Positions 24,446 through 37,609 of a DNA stretch of 64,000 nucleotides are shown piece after piece. Every line of letters begins with the position of its first letter. Position 1 is the first letter of the stretch. A program made the position numbers and the translations under genes. The DNA comes from Druceiella hillmani. Lineage: Eukaryota > Arthropoda > Insecta > Lepidoptera > Hepialidae. Location: assembly GCA_039881145.1 (NCBI GenBank), contig JAYKKI010000074.1, forward strand, positions 7,136,001 to 7,200,000, read 5' to 3'. The notes beneath the pieces were generated by a model. That model did no database searches. It saw nothing but the letters and a program-made list of their open reading frames with translations, and was not told the DNA's origin.

Positions 24446-27400
24446 TATATTGACAAAAGACCTTTTTAAGATTTTCCATATTGTCGAATCTTACATTTTT
24501 AGACGATTATTTAGAGCTCTGGAGAAGTGATAATTAGATAATGCAACGTCGAGTGAATACGGTAACGTACTTGCAGAATCCAGCTCAACTCTTGTAATCC
24601 TTGAAGATCTCGGAGTGAATTAACTCGGTCCTGTTGACTATTTAGTTACATCGACTAGCAAAGTGACTTAAGTCGATCTTATTGCCCGTATTATTTTACT
24701 AGCAGCTCGATGTTATTTTTCCGATATATAGTTCAGGTTTTTCTACTGTAATGTATGTTTTTCGTGTATAAAACCATTGGTATTTTGCATGCATGCTTAA
24801 TGTAGAAAACATACTTACCATCAAAAATTACTAGTTATTTCAACCAAGTAAAATTAGGGTTTTAAGGTCTATAATCGTTGGAAAATTTTAACTAATAAAG
24901 TAAAAGAAAAGTTCGTACTTAATGCCGATTTAAATCCATTTGCTTTGATGTAATGCACTTTTCGCTAAATGTTATTAAACGAGCAAACTTCAGCCTATTT
25001 GTAATTTATAACAAAATATTCTGGTACTTTTGACGGCCTTCCTAGAAAAATCCCAAACTCATGTCAACATGATTAAGCGCTCAAGCACGGATGTTGGCTT
25101 TCTTCACTAGCATTAAATTGTTTTATATATGTAAATTTCATTATTTATATCACTATTATAATTATAAGTGACTATTCAACTTTATTGATTCATCCCTTTC
25201 CCAGCTTTTCGTTGTCAGTTTTCTACTATTTGATAACTAATACATAATTTTGATTTCTTTATAAAATGATACAAAATTCTGATGTTCTAATTTTTGAGAA
25301 AAGAGTTGATAAGTTACATCGTCTATATTTAAACTTATCCATGTACATCGGTTAGTCGGATTTAACCAGTAATGGCAAATGGTGCGAAAGTTAAGTACAG
25401 AACGATGCATCTTAATTTTATGCTGAACGAGTACACAGTTAAAATTCACTAAAATCAGCTGCATTCCTACTAGTGTAAGGTTGTAGACTATTTCAAAATG
25501 CACATTTACGTCTATGTGCCAGTTAAGCTAATCGTCCGCATAGTTTCCAATCTTGCAGCAGACGGTTGAGCAAGTCCGCAGATCGACACTGTAGGTACAG
25601 CCTGGCACTGCGCCACGAAACTAACTGATGCACACAAATTGAATCCGAATTCACTGACCCGTGTTTTAAATTTCTTATTCGACCGTTTTACTAACAATTT
25701 TATAACATTTGATTGTCAGCGAAAATACAATAATCATTCTTGTAGCGGTGCTCGGTTGATACTTCCGTATGTAGAGTAAAATGTATGGTCGTTAAATCGT
25801 TATACTAACGTGTGGAACTAACGAAGCGGATATCGTAGAGAAAACTATTTTATCTATCAATATTTTTGAACAAATAATTTATTTTTAATTATGACGGAAA
25901 TGCAATAAATTATAATTAATTATAACATGTTATATCCCTTTTTGTTATTAGCAATTAGAATGAATATTTTTGAAAAACAATAATTAATATTTTGAAGATA
26001 TTTTTAGAATAAAATACCTGCCTGTCGGAGGAAAATAAAAAAAATGATTCCTTCACTTGTTTTTTGTTTTAGTAATTACTTTTTAATTCTGTGATGCTTA
26101 TAATTACAACGATTTATAAAAATCGTATACATTGCAAAGCAAGTTGAGTGCTTTGTACTCGTGATTTTACTAATAATTTAAAATTAAAATTTGAATGATT
26201 GGGAGAGTTGTCGAATTTATTTAATTTTTTTTAAATATTGGTGAAGCGGACTTAAAAAGTTACATTCGATATTTCTCCTTGGAATAATTAATTATTAGCT
26301 TTCAAAATGGATGTCACATATTTTTATAAATAAATTAAATTATCTTATAAACTAATTTGCTTTTTTAACTGAGAACTCAAAGAGTTCTACTAGTTTCAAA
26401 TAGTTTAATAGGCACAAAACTAGGTAATCTCGCAATATGTATAAATTCCGTTTGAACTTCTTTAAGTGTGGTATAGCTATACAAACGGATAAATAGGAAA
26501 ATTATCCTATTATGAAACTGGAAAGAAATTAAATGCTGAAAAAAATATATAAAATTTTGAAACCAAATATTTTAAATTATAATCTAAATATGGAGTTACG
26601 AACATATTTTCAAGTGTCGCAACACGTATAAGGCTGGATTCCGCAGTTGTGTATAGCTGTTGAAACTCTTAATTAAAGTTAACCCTAATAATTTTGGTTA
26701 AGTTCTATTCAAACTCTATTTATTTTATTTTTTCAAATTTATGGTTGAAAAACCATAGAATACTGTGCATACTTCATATCATTTTCAAGGTTAATATTTC
26801 GTAAACGGGGCTTAGAAATTAAAAATAGTGAAAGAAGCCTAATTTTATTTTTTAATACATTTACAATGACATTCTACTTGACAGGGTGCCCAAATAAACA
26901 ATTTCATTCAAATATTGGGGCTTAACAGACTTTACATAAAGTAATGAACTAACACAAAAACTAATGGCTGGAAAACACTCTTGTCCAAAAAGGCAGAATT
27001 ACGGTAGAATTTTAACCATGACTAATATAAATTTAAAATAAATAATTACAGTAGATATACTTTTAAGTATGTATGATTTAGCCTTATGATTTTCTGCAGC
27101 TGAAAATATCCCAGTCTATCATAAAATGTATATTGACTTCGGTTTAATAGTTGAATTAATAGTTTATAACCAATAAGCCGTGATGACCAAATTTTTAAAA
27201 TATTGATATGTTCGACTAACTGTTTTTCAACCGTACATTCCTATTTGCAGTATCAAAATGAATGCCGATTTTTGTCGATCGGACAAAAACACAGAAAACA
27301 AACACGATAATCAAGTTAATAATATATGTTTACACTCGACATATCAACCATTTCGCGCAATTAATCTTTGCTAAATGTCCAACAAACATTTCCAAAAATA

Positions 27401-27930
27401 CAATAAAAATCCGGTCGAATAACAATTCTTCCAGCCCGAAAACAAAATGTACAAAGCCCATCTTTCAACCTTCGCTATGCACAGTCAATTATCATTATTA
27501 TATTAGTTATTATCAATAAAATAAAATATATAGAAATACCTGAATACCCGACTCTGGTACTTGCTCATGGCTACACGGCACATATAAAACGGACATAACA
27601 AACAATTGGATCCTTCACCACGGCTGCGACGTGACAGCCCAATTAAATCAGACATATGGCGGGATGACTTATGGAATATACTTTTAAAGGGTTTTGTGTC
27701 ATTGCTGCTAGGAGGACCGCATTACACAGATAATATCTTTATAGCCCTAATGACTATTTTACTATAATTAGTCGAATAAATGCTAATATAAAAATAATTG
27801 TTTGATCGATTCGGTATATTACTTTTGTTAACATGTCTTTGTTTTAATTCCACTTAATTAAAGTGAAAAAATAGCAGTGCAGGATATTCTGTACCGGAAG
27901 AAATATTAACTTAGAGAAATTGCCTCATTG
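24446..27930. other. No recognisable gene
   Basis: AT-rich DNA with one GC-richer patch at 25505-25650 (CAAGTCCGCAGATCGACAC) that carries a 61-codon minus-strand frame with no recognisable domain. An imperfect AACCATAGAA palindrome lies near 26740. A plus-strand frame at 27262-27519 is Lys/Asn/Ile-rich and probably chance. Confidence 0.45.
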
Positions 27931-27933
27931 TTT

Positions 27934-28319
27934 TTTGGAACTAAGTTCCTTATCGCGCGTTGCGAAAAGGGGTTAGACGGAAAAAATTAAGACCAAAAGT
28001 TGTAACGACACTTTTTGCTATAGTTGCTAGCGGGCGCGCTACAAGCCGTGCGGCGTGCGCATGTTTCTCTGTCTGTCTCTCTCTCTCATAGAAAGCAAGC
28101 CAGTTATTTTCGTTTCGTCTTTCTATTTCGCATTGAACAGTGTGGTGTCGCGACGATTATTTTTGTTGAGTGTATACAGGTTTTTTGTACATAATAAATA
28201 GTAAAAAATAATAACAATAATTATTTTTATAACTTAAAAGAAATAAAATTTTATTACAATTCCTTCACTAATTAATCGAAAGGAACTTGGTTCCATCCGG
28301 TTGTCCCTTGGCACCTCTC
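27934..28319 (+). mobile_element. Unnamed element with GGAACGAAGTTC ends, short copy
   Basis: The left end is TTTGGAACTAAGTTCCTTAT (27934) and the right end CGAAAGGAACTTGGTTCCAT then CCGGTTGTCCCTTGGCACCT (to 28319). These match, in opposite orientation, the ends of the 1.7-kb copy at 22749-24444. Between them lies a GC-rich segment (GCGGGCGCGCTACAAGCC near 28030) and a CT-repeat (28065-28088). This copy is 386 bases, so it looks like an internal-deletion derivative or a MITE. No coding capacity is seen. Confidence 0.65.
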
Positions 28320-28825
28320 AAGTTTTTTTTATTTTTATTGTAATTTGGTATTTACGTTTGTAATGGGATAAACACATAGAAGTGCTGCCTTAGAAGAAGT
28401 GACTTAATATTATTTCAATAATCAAATACAAAATCAAAGTTAAAATGTAAAAAGTACAATGAACGTTTTTTTAGGAAAGTAGACCCTCCTATTAAACCTT
28501 ATAAGATTGGGCAGTGTTCTAATATTGTTGATAAACTCTGCCACGAAAGAAACTGCATAGATATATGCACACATACATGTAAAAAAGTATGCACCATACT
28601 TGTAGTAATTTTCAAGCCTGAAATAAAGTAATAAACAAAATTTATTAGTAGTGTGCAATGTCTTTATTTTTTCTGGGTTGGTCGATAGTTGATAAAACCT
28701 TCTTTAAATGTAGGTGTGTAAATACATTATTATTTTACAAGAGATTTAAGTATTAATATTTTTTTTAATTGAACGAAAAATTTTTGAATCATTTAATATT
28801 AAATCTATGTGAATAAAAAATTATA

Positions 28826-28892
28826 ATTATTGTTCATTATAATTTTTTATCGTTAACACACTATTAGCGATAAAAAATTATAATGAACAATA
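28826..28892. repeat. 24-bp perfect-arm hairpin
   Basis: ATTGTTCATTATAATTTTTT then ATCG (28828-28851) is repeated as its exact reverse complement at 28868-28891, with a loop of about 16 bases. It is AT-rich. It may be a MITE remnant. Confidence 0.85.
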
Positions 28893-29889
28893 AATACAAT
28901 ATAGCTTTATATACAGCTTTAGATACGATGATTAAAACACATTGAAGTCTGATGAGCATGAAGAGAGGGCAGCTATAAAGAGGCTACTATGTCTACAGCT
29001 AACATTCAAACTTATGAAAAGCGAGTTATTAATTCATTTCCGTTTCAAAAATTCGATTTAACGTGTTATTAGCTGTTTAGTGTAAAATTAAATATGATTA
29101 TGATCGTTTATTTATATAAGCTAGTCATGTAAATACTTAACCGTTATAACCGTGTTAATTAACATCTACCTTAAATAAAGTTTAATTATTGACCATGTGA
29201 CAAAAAGTTAATAAAAAACTGTACATACACGTCAGTTTAAAATTATTTAAAAATATCACCAACAATTTTATACGCAAAAACTTAGTGTTTTCAGCTATTG
29301 GACAGTTGCCATTCGGTCAACTGAATAGCATGTCAGATTCAATATATTTGTGCGCAGTGCACAAAACTAAAATGTCAGTATTTTGTTTTTGTTTGTTTTT
29401 GCCGGATATGTCAATATTTGGACTTCACAATAAAGTTAACAATTTAGAGACCCGTAGCAACTCGCAATGTCAAGAGCAAAAGACCACGGGATCGAATCTT
29501 TAACTCTTAGTAGATGTTAGGAGAGTTGAATATTCCAACGAGTATATATATATCAACGGAAGCAGTTGACTGACACTGTAAGGTTTAATGACTATTTTCA
29601 GAAATACGGGAACGACTAGCGGAGAATATAAGAAAATTGGAAGTCTGCATACCATTTTTAGTGTGGCAACCGGTAGTTGCGGGCTTCCTGTAACTATTTC
29701 TTAGAGTAAGAAAGTTAGTAATAATAACAATCTTATTTAATCATATTTTATTAATAGCATTTATTTATAAACGATTTTTTAAAAATATTTTTTTAGTTAG
29801 TAACTTTACTAGTAGTAATAACTTTACTCGGTGAATAAACACTTTAAAGACATGTACTTTTGGTCTAATTAACCACTTATGGCCTGCTG
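28893..29889. other. No recognisable feature
   Basis: AT-rich DNA. A 72-codon frame at 29285-29503 lacks any recognised domain. Confidence 0.4.
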
Positions 29890-30200
29890 TCTATACTAAT
29901 ATTTATAAAATGGCAAAGTTTGTAAGTTTGGATGTAGGAGATAATCTCCGATACTACTCATCCGATTTATAAATTTCTTTCACCAATATTTAGAACGAAC
30001 CTTCAGAGTGGGCATAGGTTATATATTATCCCGTTAAAATTTGATATATTATCCCGTTTAATGTTATATATTATCTCGTCCCGGGATTTTCGTGGCACCA
30101 ATTTTTACAACGTAGTCAACAAAACACAATCGAGCGAATAAATTTCTTACGAACGCTACCACAACGGCAAGAGATATATGAATGCTTTCTATAGAAAAGT
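29890..30200 (+). mobile_element. Helitron 5' end
   Basis: TCTATACTAATATTTATAAA at 29890 followed by AAAGTTTGTAAGTTTGGATG, ACTCATCCGATTTATAAATT and CATAGGTTATATATTATCCCG matches, from memory, the 5' end of a Helitron family abundant in lepidopteran genomes; Helitrons begin with TC. The Helitron coding relic at 30960-34410 lies downstream on the same strand, so this is probably the start of the same element. The base before TC is G rather than the usual A. Confidence 0.65.
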
Positions 30201-30865
30201 TGTATAACTTAAAAAGGCGTGTATAAACTCTGCGACAATATATCTCTGTATGTAAAGTTTAATTCATAAATTAATAAAATATGACTAAAAATATATTTAA
30301 TATTAATTGTAATCAATTGGGTGTAATTTAAAGGGGTAATGTTAAATTCTATTGAAAATAAATTTGCTTATCATCAGGGAAATGTTATGTAGATAAAAAT
30401 TGCCTTTCACAACGTTATTTGAATGAGCAGTTTACATTTTACGATAGTGTTTTTGAGAAAAACAAAATAAATATTTCTAAATGTGTTAGAAATTACTTAA
30501 AATAATGAATATATTTTGTCCCGTGTGCGTTCCGAAAACATTCATTTAAATTAAAATATATCATCAAGGTCAGCGTTATATTTAGTTTCAGTGTCATCGG
30601 GTGGCGTAAAAAAATTTATATTTTTATCTACATTTAAAATATTAAATTAACTGAAAAATCAATTTTAAAATAAAATGTTATTATTATCAAAATTTTTATT
30701 TTTTTTAATTAATCAAATTAAATTTAAATATATTTTAAATATAAATGAAATTATTTCAAAAATTAAAATTTAATTATTTTTATTTAAATTTATTTTTTTA
30801 ATATTTTATTATTTAGTAGTGATCGAAATCTTACCATTTTTTCTGGCTAGCTCTCATTCGCCAAG

Positions 30866-30890
30866 CATGCAATAAGGAACTTCGTTCCAA
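30866..30890 (-). repeat. Lone end of the GGAACGAAGTTC element family
   Basis: AATAAGGAACTTCGTTCCAA matches the inner part of the ends of the elements at 22749 and 27934. The opposite end was not found nearby. It may be a degraded third copy inserted in the Helitron leader region. Confidence 0.4.
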
Positions 30891-30959
30891 TAACAATCAT
30901 GCTTAAAAGAAAATCACACGCCGAGCAGAAGAGTCCTTCACTGAATCTACATAGCGTCT

Positions 30960-33030
30960 CGCGAATCATAGAGAGTATATATCACAAGCGCGTGTTAGGG
31001 AGTCCAGTTTTGAACTCTCGCTAGCAAAAACATTAGAATATCGCAAACCTGTGATAGGGAATCTAACTTGCACGTCTAACTTGCTAACCTCAGAACAGCA
31101 CGTCTCAGAAGCACGTATTAGGGAATCTTGCATCGTTCGCTCGCAGCAACTCGCTAACCAAAATATAAGAACTTCGCACGTCTGGGCTAGGGAATCTAGC
31201 TGTGAACACTCCAAGCGGCTTGATAACCTTAGACAGCATGTCTCAAATATACGTTATAGGGAATCTAGTGCCGAACACTCCCAGCGCCCAGCCGCAGACA
31301 GTCAACATATATATACGCATAAGCGCGTAATCGAATTGTTGCTCACGAGAATAGATCAGATTTTAATTATAATCCAAGTATAGATTATGCTCAGCAAAAC
31401 ACTGCAAAAATTGGACAAATGAACTTAATTTTCCCAAAGTGCTTTGTTAAAAAATGAAGTCAAACTGTGTGTGTTGTGCTGGAGGCAAAATGTTTCTCTC
31501 TAATATATAGGAACCACCACAACCAATAAAAGATGTTTTGTCAGGCAGTCATCTATTATCTGCGCATGTTTTAATCAACATACGCAAGTATAATATACTG
31601 TTTAAGATAACGTCATTCGGTGCTAAAAAAATCGCGAAGGAAACTTTATGCTCACATTTAATTGGAAGGGCAGGTGTACCATTTAATTGGTAGTCTCCTC
31701 ACACCTTTAGGTCAAAGTCCGCAGTTTCTACAGATTTATTTCATATCTGATGCCGATCAATTATCGTTGCGATTTAATATTGCTCTCAGCTTAAAAATAT
31801 ATTGAATCAAGCTGTTGCAATCTGCACTAAGCCGCCATAACACATATATTCACTGTTTCAAATGCAACTTAAAGCGTACCTTTTCGTCGCACAACTTAAA
31901 ATTAATAATTCACGCCGACCGCACTTCACAATATCAACATCAAGGAAGATATAATTCACATACAGTAAATGAAGTTGCAGTTTTATTAATCCACGAAAGC
32001 AAAAGATCTAGGGGTATAGTGAGTCATTGTAACGATGGCCACCTAAAAAGTATATCTGAACTACACCGTGCTTACGATCCTTTGCAATCAAATTGCAATA
32101 TCCTTTAATGTTTGTAAAAGGCGAAGTTGGTTATTATTTGACAATCCCTCGACAAAATTCAGCGAGGAATAAAACTATTTCATGTCTGCAATTTTATGCA
32201 AATAGGATAATGATCAGAGCTGACTATTATCCCTTACATTATACAGAGATTTTTCTCGACATACTGATTAAAATTATATCAGAAATACTAAATTATATAT
32301 GTAAAAATCAACAACAACTGAGAGCTGAGGACTATACACATCTACGAGATGCTTTAAATCAGGATGCTAATGAGTACCTTGTAGATATTGGACAACACGT
32401 TTTCTTGTCATCTTTCACCAAATTCCCCCGTTATATGTATGAAAAAACTCAGGATGTTATGAAGTACGTCTGAAACTACGGGAGACCCGATTTATTTTTG
32501 ACGTTTACTTACAGTTCGGAATGACCAGATATTAAGGAAGATCTGTTATCTTGCCAGCGACCATTTGATCGTCATGACATAATTACAAGGGTATTCCATT
32601 TAAAGATGAAGAAAATTATAAGCCATTCTCAAAAGACGATATATTTCGTAAAGTCAAATGTATATTACATTAGATATTACATTGCTTAGTATTGAGTATA
32701 GTTGCTGAGTTACCAGATAAAGATGGTGATCCAGTATTATTCGATATTGTGACCAAATATATGGTGCATGGACCCTGTGGAGATCAAAATATAATATCAC
32801 CATATATGAAAAACAATATTTGTGAAAATAATACCCTCGGCGTTTCGTCAACAACACTCAGAATTGAGAGGTTGGGTATCCACTAAATCGTCACCGTGAC
32901 GCGAAAAATGACGGCCGGAATGCTACCTTCAACATCAGAGGAAGAACGGTTACTATAGACAATAGGTGGATTGTCCCATATTCCCCAATATTGTATCGAT
33001 CATTTAACGCCCATATTAAAGTGGCATATT

Positions 33031-33119
<89 letters not shown>

Positions 33120-34410
33120 CTGAAACTGTCACTTACTGTCACTTACAGTTAGAAAACCATACACTTAGAAAACTGTAAAACGGTGTACTTCACAGCAGGA
33201 ATGCTGCAATATATAATATCACCATATATGAAAACCCACCCACGCAACACCACACTTTTAACCTTGATCAATCTTTTCAATACGAACAAGTTTGCAAAAT
33301 CTCTATTGTACCACGAAGTATCATACTGTTATATGTGGGCTAATAACAAATTTTCAAGAAGAAAGCGGAGTCAAAACGTAGATGGATATCCAGGCATAAA
33401 AAAGACGCTGCTTTTGGAAGAATATATGATGTGCATCCTTCTCAATCAGAGTGTTTTTATCTCAGAATCACATGCACGGTTCAACCTCATTCGCAGACTT
33501 AAAAACTATAAAACTCTAAGTGGAGTTTCCAAAGAAACTAAAGCATGTCTTAAATCATTTCCCGTATGGAGTATCATTCAAATCCTGAACTTGCGAACTA
33601 ACATGAGAGTATATCTTAGTGGAGACACTCATAACGTCTTCCCACAAACACTACCAAACTTGGGGAAGGTGTTTTTCCTTCTTCTAATTTGAGCATTAAC
33701 TGTCCCGAAATCGTTCTAAATAACACACTAGGTCATATAGTCCACAGTCTGCAGCATCTTATAGATGCAGTATATCCTGGCCTCCAAAATTTAGTCTCAA
33801 AAGACTTTCAGTGGCTGTGTTCTAGGGCCTAGGAACAACATATCGCCTAGGAACGACACTGTCAATGAAAGCAATACTCTAATTATACAAAAAAATGCGC
33901 TGCCAAATCAAAAACTATAAGTCGACTGACACAGTCACCAATATCGAGGATGCAGTCCACTATCCACAATAATTTTTAAATTCTTAATCCTTTTGACTTG
34001 TCGTCTCACTAACTACCATTAAAAGTTAGTTTGCCTATTATACTTTTAAGAAGTTTAAGCTCTTCAAATATGTGCAAGAGCATAAGGCTACTAATTAAAG
34101 ACTTAAAAGACAACTTAATTGCGGCGACGATACTCGCCGACTCCGCAGCCAGCCAGCTGGAAAACAACCCGAGGATTACAATGATTTCTACGGATTTTCC
34201 GAAAACACCGTTTGCAATGACTATAAATAAGTCACAAGGGCAAATCTCTTTGGTTGTAATCGACCAATGCAGAGTATTTTTCCCATGGCTAATTATATGT
34301 AGGTTTATCACGAGTCGAAACTCCAGAGAAACCATACATTTTGCTAACAAAAAAAATAACATAACGTCAAACATTGTGTACAGAGAAGCTCTAAGCCACT
34401 GATAAATTTA
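30960..34410 (+). pseudogene. Helitron Rep/helicase relic, nearly full length but deleted
   Basis: In order on the plus strand: an N-terminal repeat region with RxRES..E/R...RL units (31051-31320); the Helitron N domain (CVCCAGGKMFL near 31470, NIRKYN near 31580, ITSFGAKK); ADRTSQYQHQGRYNSHTVNE and VAVLL (31905-31990); QLRAEDYTHLRDALNQDANEY (32320-32382), RYMYEKTQDVMKY; VFHLKMKK near 32596; VAELPDKDGDPVLFDIV and MVHGPCG (32700-32780); DNRWIVPYSP near 32960; TLLTLINLFNTNKFAKSLLY (33260-33320); helicase pieces ACLKSFPVW, LRTNMRVYLSGD (33540-33635), VYPGLQNL; and AFAMTINKSQGQ-like FAMTINKSQGQISL near 34213, ending IVYREALSH at 34399. The HUH motif and the Walker A/B region are deleted. Multiple stops and shifts and a TA microsatellite break it further. 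Confidence 0.92.
33033..33116. repeat. (TA)n microsatellite inside the Helitron relic
   Basis: About 40 TA dinucleotides follow NRWIVPYSP...AHIKVAYWH of the Rep region and replace the sequence that would follow there. The tract interrupts the reading frame of the element. Confidence 0.95.
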
Positions 34411-35025
34411 AATACGTCAACTACAGATCCCAACAGAAATTACAAAATACTTCATGAAATAATTTATGTACATGTTAACAAATATGTAATTTTTTTTAGT
34501 TTAGTTAAGTGACAAAGATTTGGATACCATAAATAATGTTAAGCTTCACAGAGAGATTGAGGTGACATTACAATTTGACTGATGACTTTCCACAATCAGT
34601 AAACTTTGGTACGAAATTGTAACAAGATACGAATACATAAAGAGAGGGAGATATAAAAACGAAAACCAACTGTTCAAATCATGTGATGCGCAGGATATAA
34701 TCACTTTGGTATTGTCAAGAGGTTTAAATCGATTACATAATGTATGATTATATCGACTTTTTTCACTACATTAAGTATCCTTGGGATTTTCATGAAAATA
34801 GGACGGTCACAAATAAATTACCAAAAAATTAAGTATGACGTACGATACTGTCGTGACACATTTACCTCATTCCCTCTATTTTTGATATGTCATGACAATA
34901 TCCGGGACGCTAGTTTTTGTTAAATCTCTTATTATATTTATAAAACTTTCTTAAATTGAAAAAAAAAATAAAATAAAACAAACATTTTTCATTATGCAAT
35001 AAATTGTATTGCAACTATTATGTAA
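34411..35025. other. No recognisable feature; expected Helitron 3' end not identified
   Basis: The coding relic ends at about 34400. No ACGGACGAAG-type tail, such as those at 51486 and 56044, was found downstream, so this Helitron's 3' end is lost or unrecognisable. Confidence 0.4.
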
Positions 35026-35029
35026 CTCC

Positions 35030-35250
35030 ATGATTCAAAGCGGTAAATTAGCCGTACAAAATGGCCACGTTAATATCACGTAAAAGTATAGAGGCGAGTA
35101 AGTAATAGCCAATTACATTAGCCACTGTCCATTGGGCAGGTCTTCCTGCCTAAGCACAAAGCTTTATGCATTTTCATTCACGATAGTGTTGCCCGTTGCC
35201 AACATATATTTTCATTAACGAGGTGAATAAGAGTAACTTGCAAGCTTTGC
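35030..35250. other. GC-richer block, candidate conserved non-coding element
   Basis: Mixed-composition sequence (AAATGGCCACGTTAATATCA, GTCCATTGGGCAGGTCTTCC, GTGTTGCCCGTTGCCAAC) in an AT-rich setting, with no open frame and no known repeat. A regulatory role is inferred from composition only. Confidence 0.3.
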
Positions 35251-36780
35251 AATTTACCAAGCAGCTAATTTAAAAATAAATAAAAGTTCTTTGGTTTCTT
35301 CAGTTGCAATCGCTTATAGCTGTCGACTGATTTTTTTAATTTTTGCAGAAATATCGGTAGCTAAATATATATTTTAATGGGTTAGTTTTATTTATTATTT
35401 GGAATCGATGAAAAGTCTCTTTTCGTGGTTGGTGCAGCAGTCCAAAATTGTTTAATGTCGTTAAAGATTTCAAAACTAATGTAAAATTAAATAAGTTTAT
35501 AGTTGACGCTTTAAAAATTAGTTGAATCTTAAATGGTATTGTCAGCGAATTAATACATTGATATAGCCAAGTACTTTATTTCGAGATATAATGTTTTAAA
35601 GTTTAAACTTATGGTCTTTAAAGTTGGAGAAAAATATATTGTATAATAGAAATTACCTGTCATATTATCGTGGTTATCTTATTCGGTAGTTCAAATTCGT
35701 ATTGATTCATTTTTATAAACATTTTGAATGGTAGATTTTCCATTACTCCATCGGTTTTTAATGCCATTTCTACATTTAAATCGTAGTGTAGTACAATGCG
35801 TATAATATATAGTTTGAAATTAAGTAATGTAGATATAAAGATAAAAGTTATTATTAGGGAAAAATCTTGCCAATAATTTCTCATAATTTTTTTTAACATA
35901 GTATTGTTCTTATGTATGTTTAACCGAGGAAATGTTTAGACAAGTAGGAGACTTGTGAGTAGCCCTCAATATTAGGAATAATCGTAGTCACACTGCTATT
36001 TTTAGGAACGTTGGGACTACATTTAAAAATATTACCTCTTCTATCCTCTTCCAAAATTTAGGCAGTTGTAACACATTCGAATTACAGCAAACTGAATTAG
36101 GTAGAAAAAGTATGACTGTGTTTTGAACTGTGTGTTTTCTTATATTTCTTGTTACACATATTTTCTAATGAAATAATAAAACAAAATAATTCAATAAACT
36201 TTTCGCTCTTTGATTCCAGTCGATTCTTAGCAGTTACATAAACTATATTTATCGTTCACAATAATTAATTATCATCATCTATAAAATAAACATTTTGAAA
36301 TTCTTAAAGATTTAGTTTAATCTAAATTTAACTACGAAGTCATCAACTACAATTTGCCGAACAAGCCCAATAACTATAATTTGCTCTAAGCTACACGAAC
36401 GCTCTAGCAGTTTAACATTTCTATCACGATAACCATTGTTTTGCTGAAATACTAATTTATAAAAACTTTAAGCTCTTTTTCTTCCATATACGGTAGGTAT
36501 TCTTAGGTTAAAAAACAAATAAATTTATGATTTTTTTAAATGTATAGAACCATTTTTAATGCTATAATGTAAAAATGTTACACTATATAGTTGATGCATT
36601 CTTTTCATACTAAACAATAGTATTACTAATAATTTAAATTATATTTAGTATACGAATACGTCATATAAATCATTTAAAATGCTAAAAAACACATTAACTT
36701 TTCTCGTAATATTACATGGAAATTAAGATATTTTAAAAATACCTGTTCAAACCTGTAAAAACCCTTCAAATAAAGATATG
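35251..36780. other. No recognisable feature
   Basis: AT-rich DNA without a recognised gene, hairpin or element. Confidence 0.45.
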
Positions 36781-36789
36781 CTACAAACA

Positions 36790-37240
36790 GATACCCAAAT
36801 TTCACTCAATCCGTCGTAACCACTGGAACGACCCATTCGCCTATAACACTCGAGCTCACCGTTGCATTACACGCGCCACATTTGCATTATACTGCTGCAT
36901 CGCTGTGCATAACTGCGAATTGGTACCGCAGAGCGCTTTGTGAGCAGTGTAGCCATCCGTTTTCACCGCGAACGCTACTAATTACGTTTCAACACGAACA
37001 CCAGTTGCTCGGGCCCGGTATGCTTTATACATTAATGGAAAAGAGGTTCGTCGGACGCATTCAGTGGGCGGCTGTGAGATTTATGGAGGGAAATGAAACT
37101 GCTTTTGAATAATTAGATATCTGAGGACAATTAGCTCCGGTGATTGGCATAGGAGGATTGAGGAGGAAATCGGAAGCGTTATTTGGAAATAGGGGCGGTA
37201 AATTTCCCGAAAGATGTAATGCATTTCTATAATTGAAGTA
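36790..37240. other. GC-richer block, candidate conserved non-coding element or exon
   Basis: About 450 bases of balanced composition. It includes CTCGAGCTCACCGTTGCATT, CGAATTGGTACCGCAGAGCG, GTTGCTCGGGCCCGGTATGC and CGGACGCATTCAGTGGGCGG. A 76-codon plus-strand frame spans 36882-37112 and a minus-strand frame overlaps its right part. Neither shows a recognised domain, and the plus frame has no obvious splice sites. It is more likely non-coding regulatory DNA, but a coding exon is not excluded. Confidence 0.35.
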
Positions 37241-37267
37241 CTCTTTATCTGTAAGATGTTTGATACC

Positions 37268-37268
<1 letters not shown>

Positions 37269-37322
<54 letters not shown>

Positions 37323-37378
37323 TTATATCCCGTTCTCACTCTCTCTACATGTATATATATATATATATATATATACAT
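37269..37378. repeat. Compound (TA)n microsatellite
   Basis: Two (TA)n runs, at 37269-37322 and 37351-37373, flank CCCGTTCTCACTCTCTCTAC. After the second run the sequence AGAGAATGAGAACGAGAG is close to the reverse complement of that linker, so the whole region can fold back. A (GT)n run follows at 37419-37432. Confidence 0.92.
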
Positions 37379-37561
37379 GTAAAGAGAATGAGAACGAGAG
37401 ATAAATATATATTTATTTGTGTGTGTGTGTGTGATTTATTTATGATAGATGTCAGAAATTCCAGTTTGCACTACTTTTTTTTTTGAAATTGAAATTTCTT
37501 TGATTAAAGATACTATACGCTACCTACGTGTATTAAATATATATTTTAAGCATAATTTAAT

Positions 37562-37609
37562 TTACATATGATAAGAAATGTATTGTAATACATTTCTCAT
37601 CATATGTAT
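37562..37609. repeat. Palindromic hairpin
   Basis: CATATGATAAGAAATGTATT and AATACATTTCTCATCATATG are near-perfect reverse complements around a two-base centre. Confidence 0.88.

Noticed and set aside
25505..25700. tRNA-derived SINE head
   Set aside because: No A-box/B-box pair at the right spacing could be found.
30966..31214. 82-codon minus-strand frame
   Set aside because: It is the shadow of the Helitron N-terminal repeat region, which reads sensibly on the plus strand.
32891..33142. 83-codon minus-strand frame with a long Tyr-Ile repeat
   Set aside because: It is simply the translation of the (TA)n microsatellite, antisense to the Helitron relic.
36882..37112. Coding exon of 76 codons
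   Set aside because: No recognised domain, no convincing splice sites, and the same block is open on the opposite strand. It is kept as a non-coding candidate instead.
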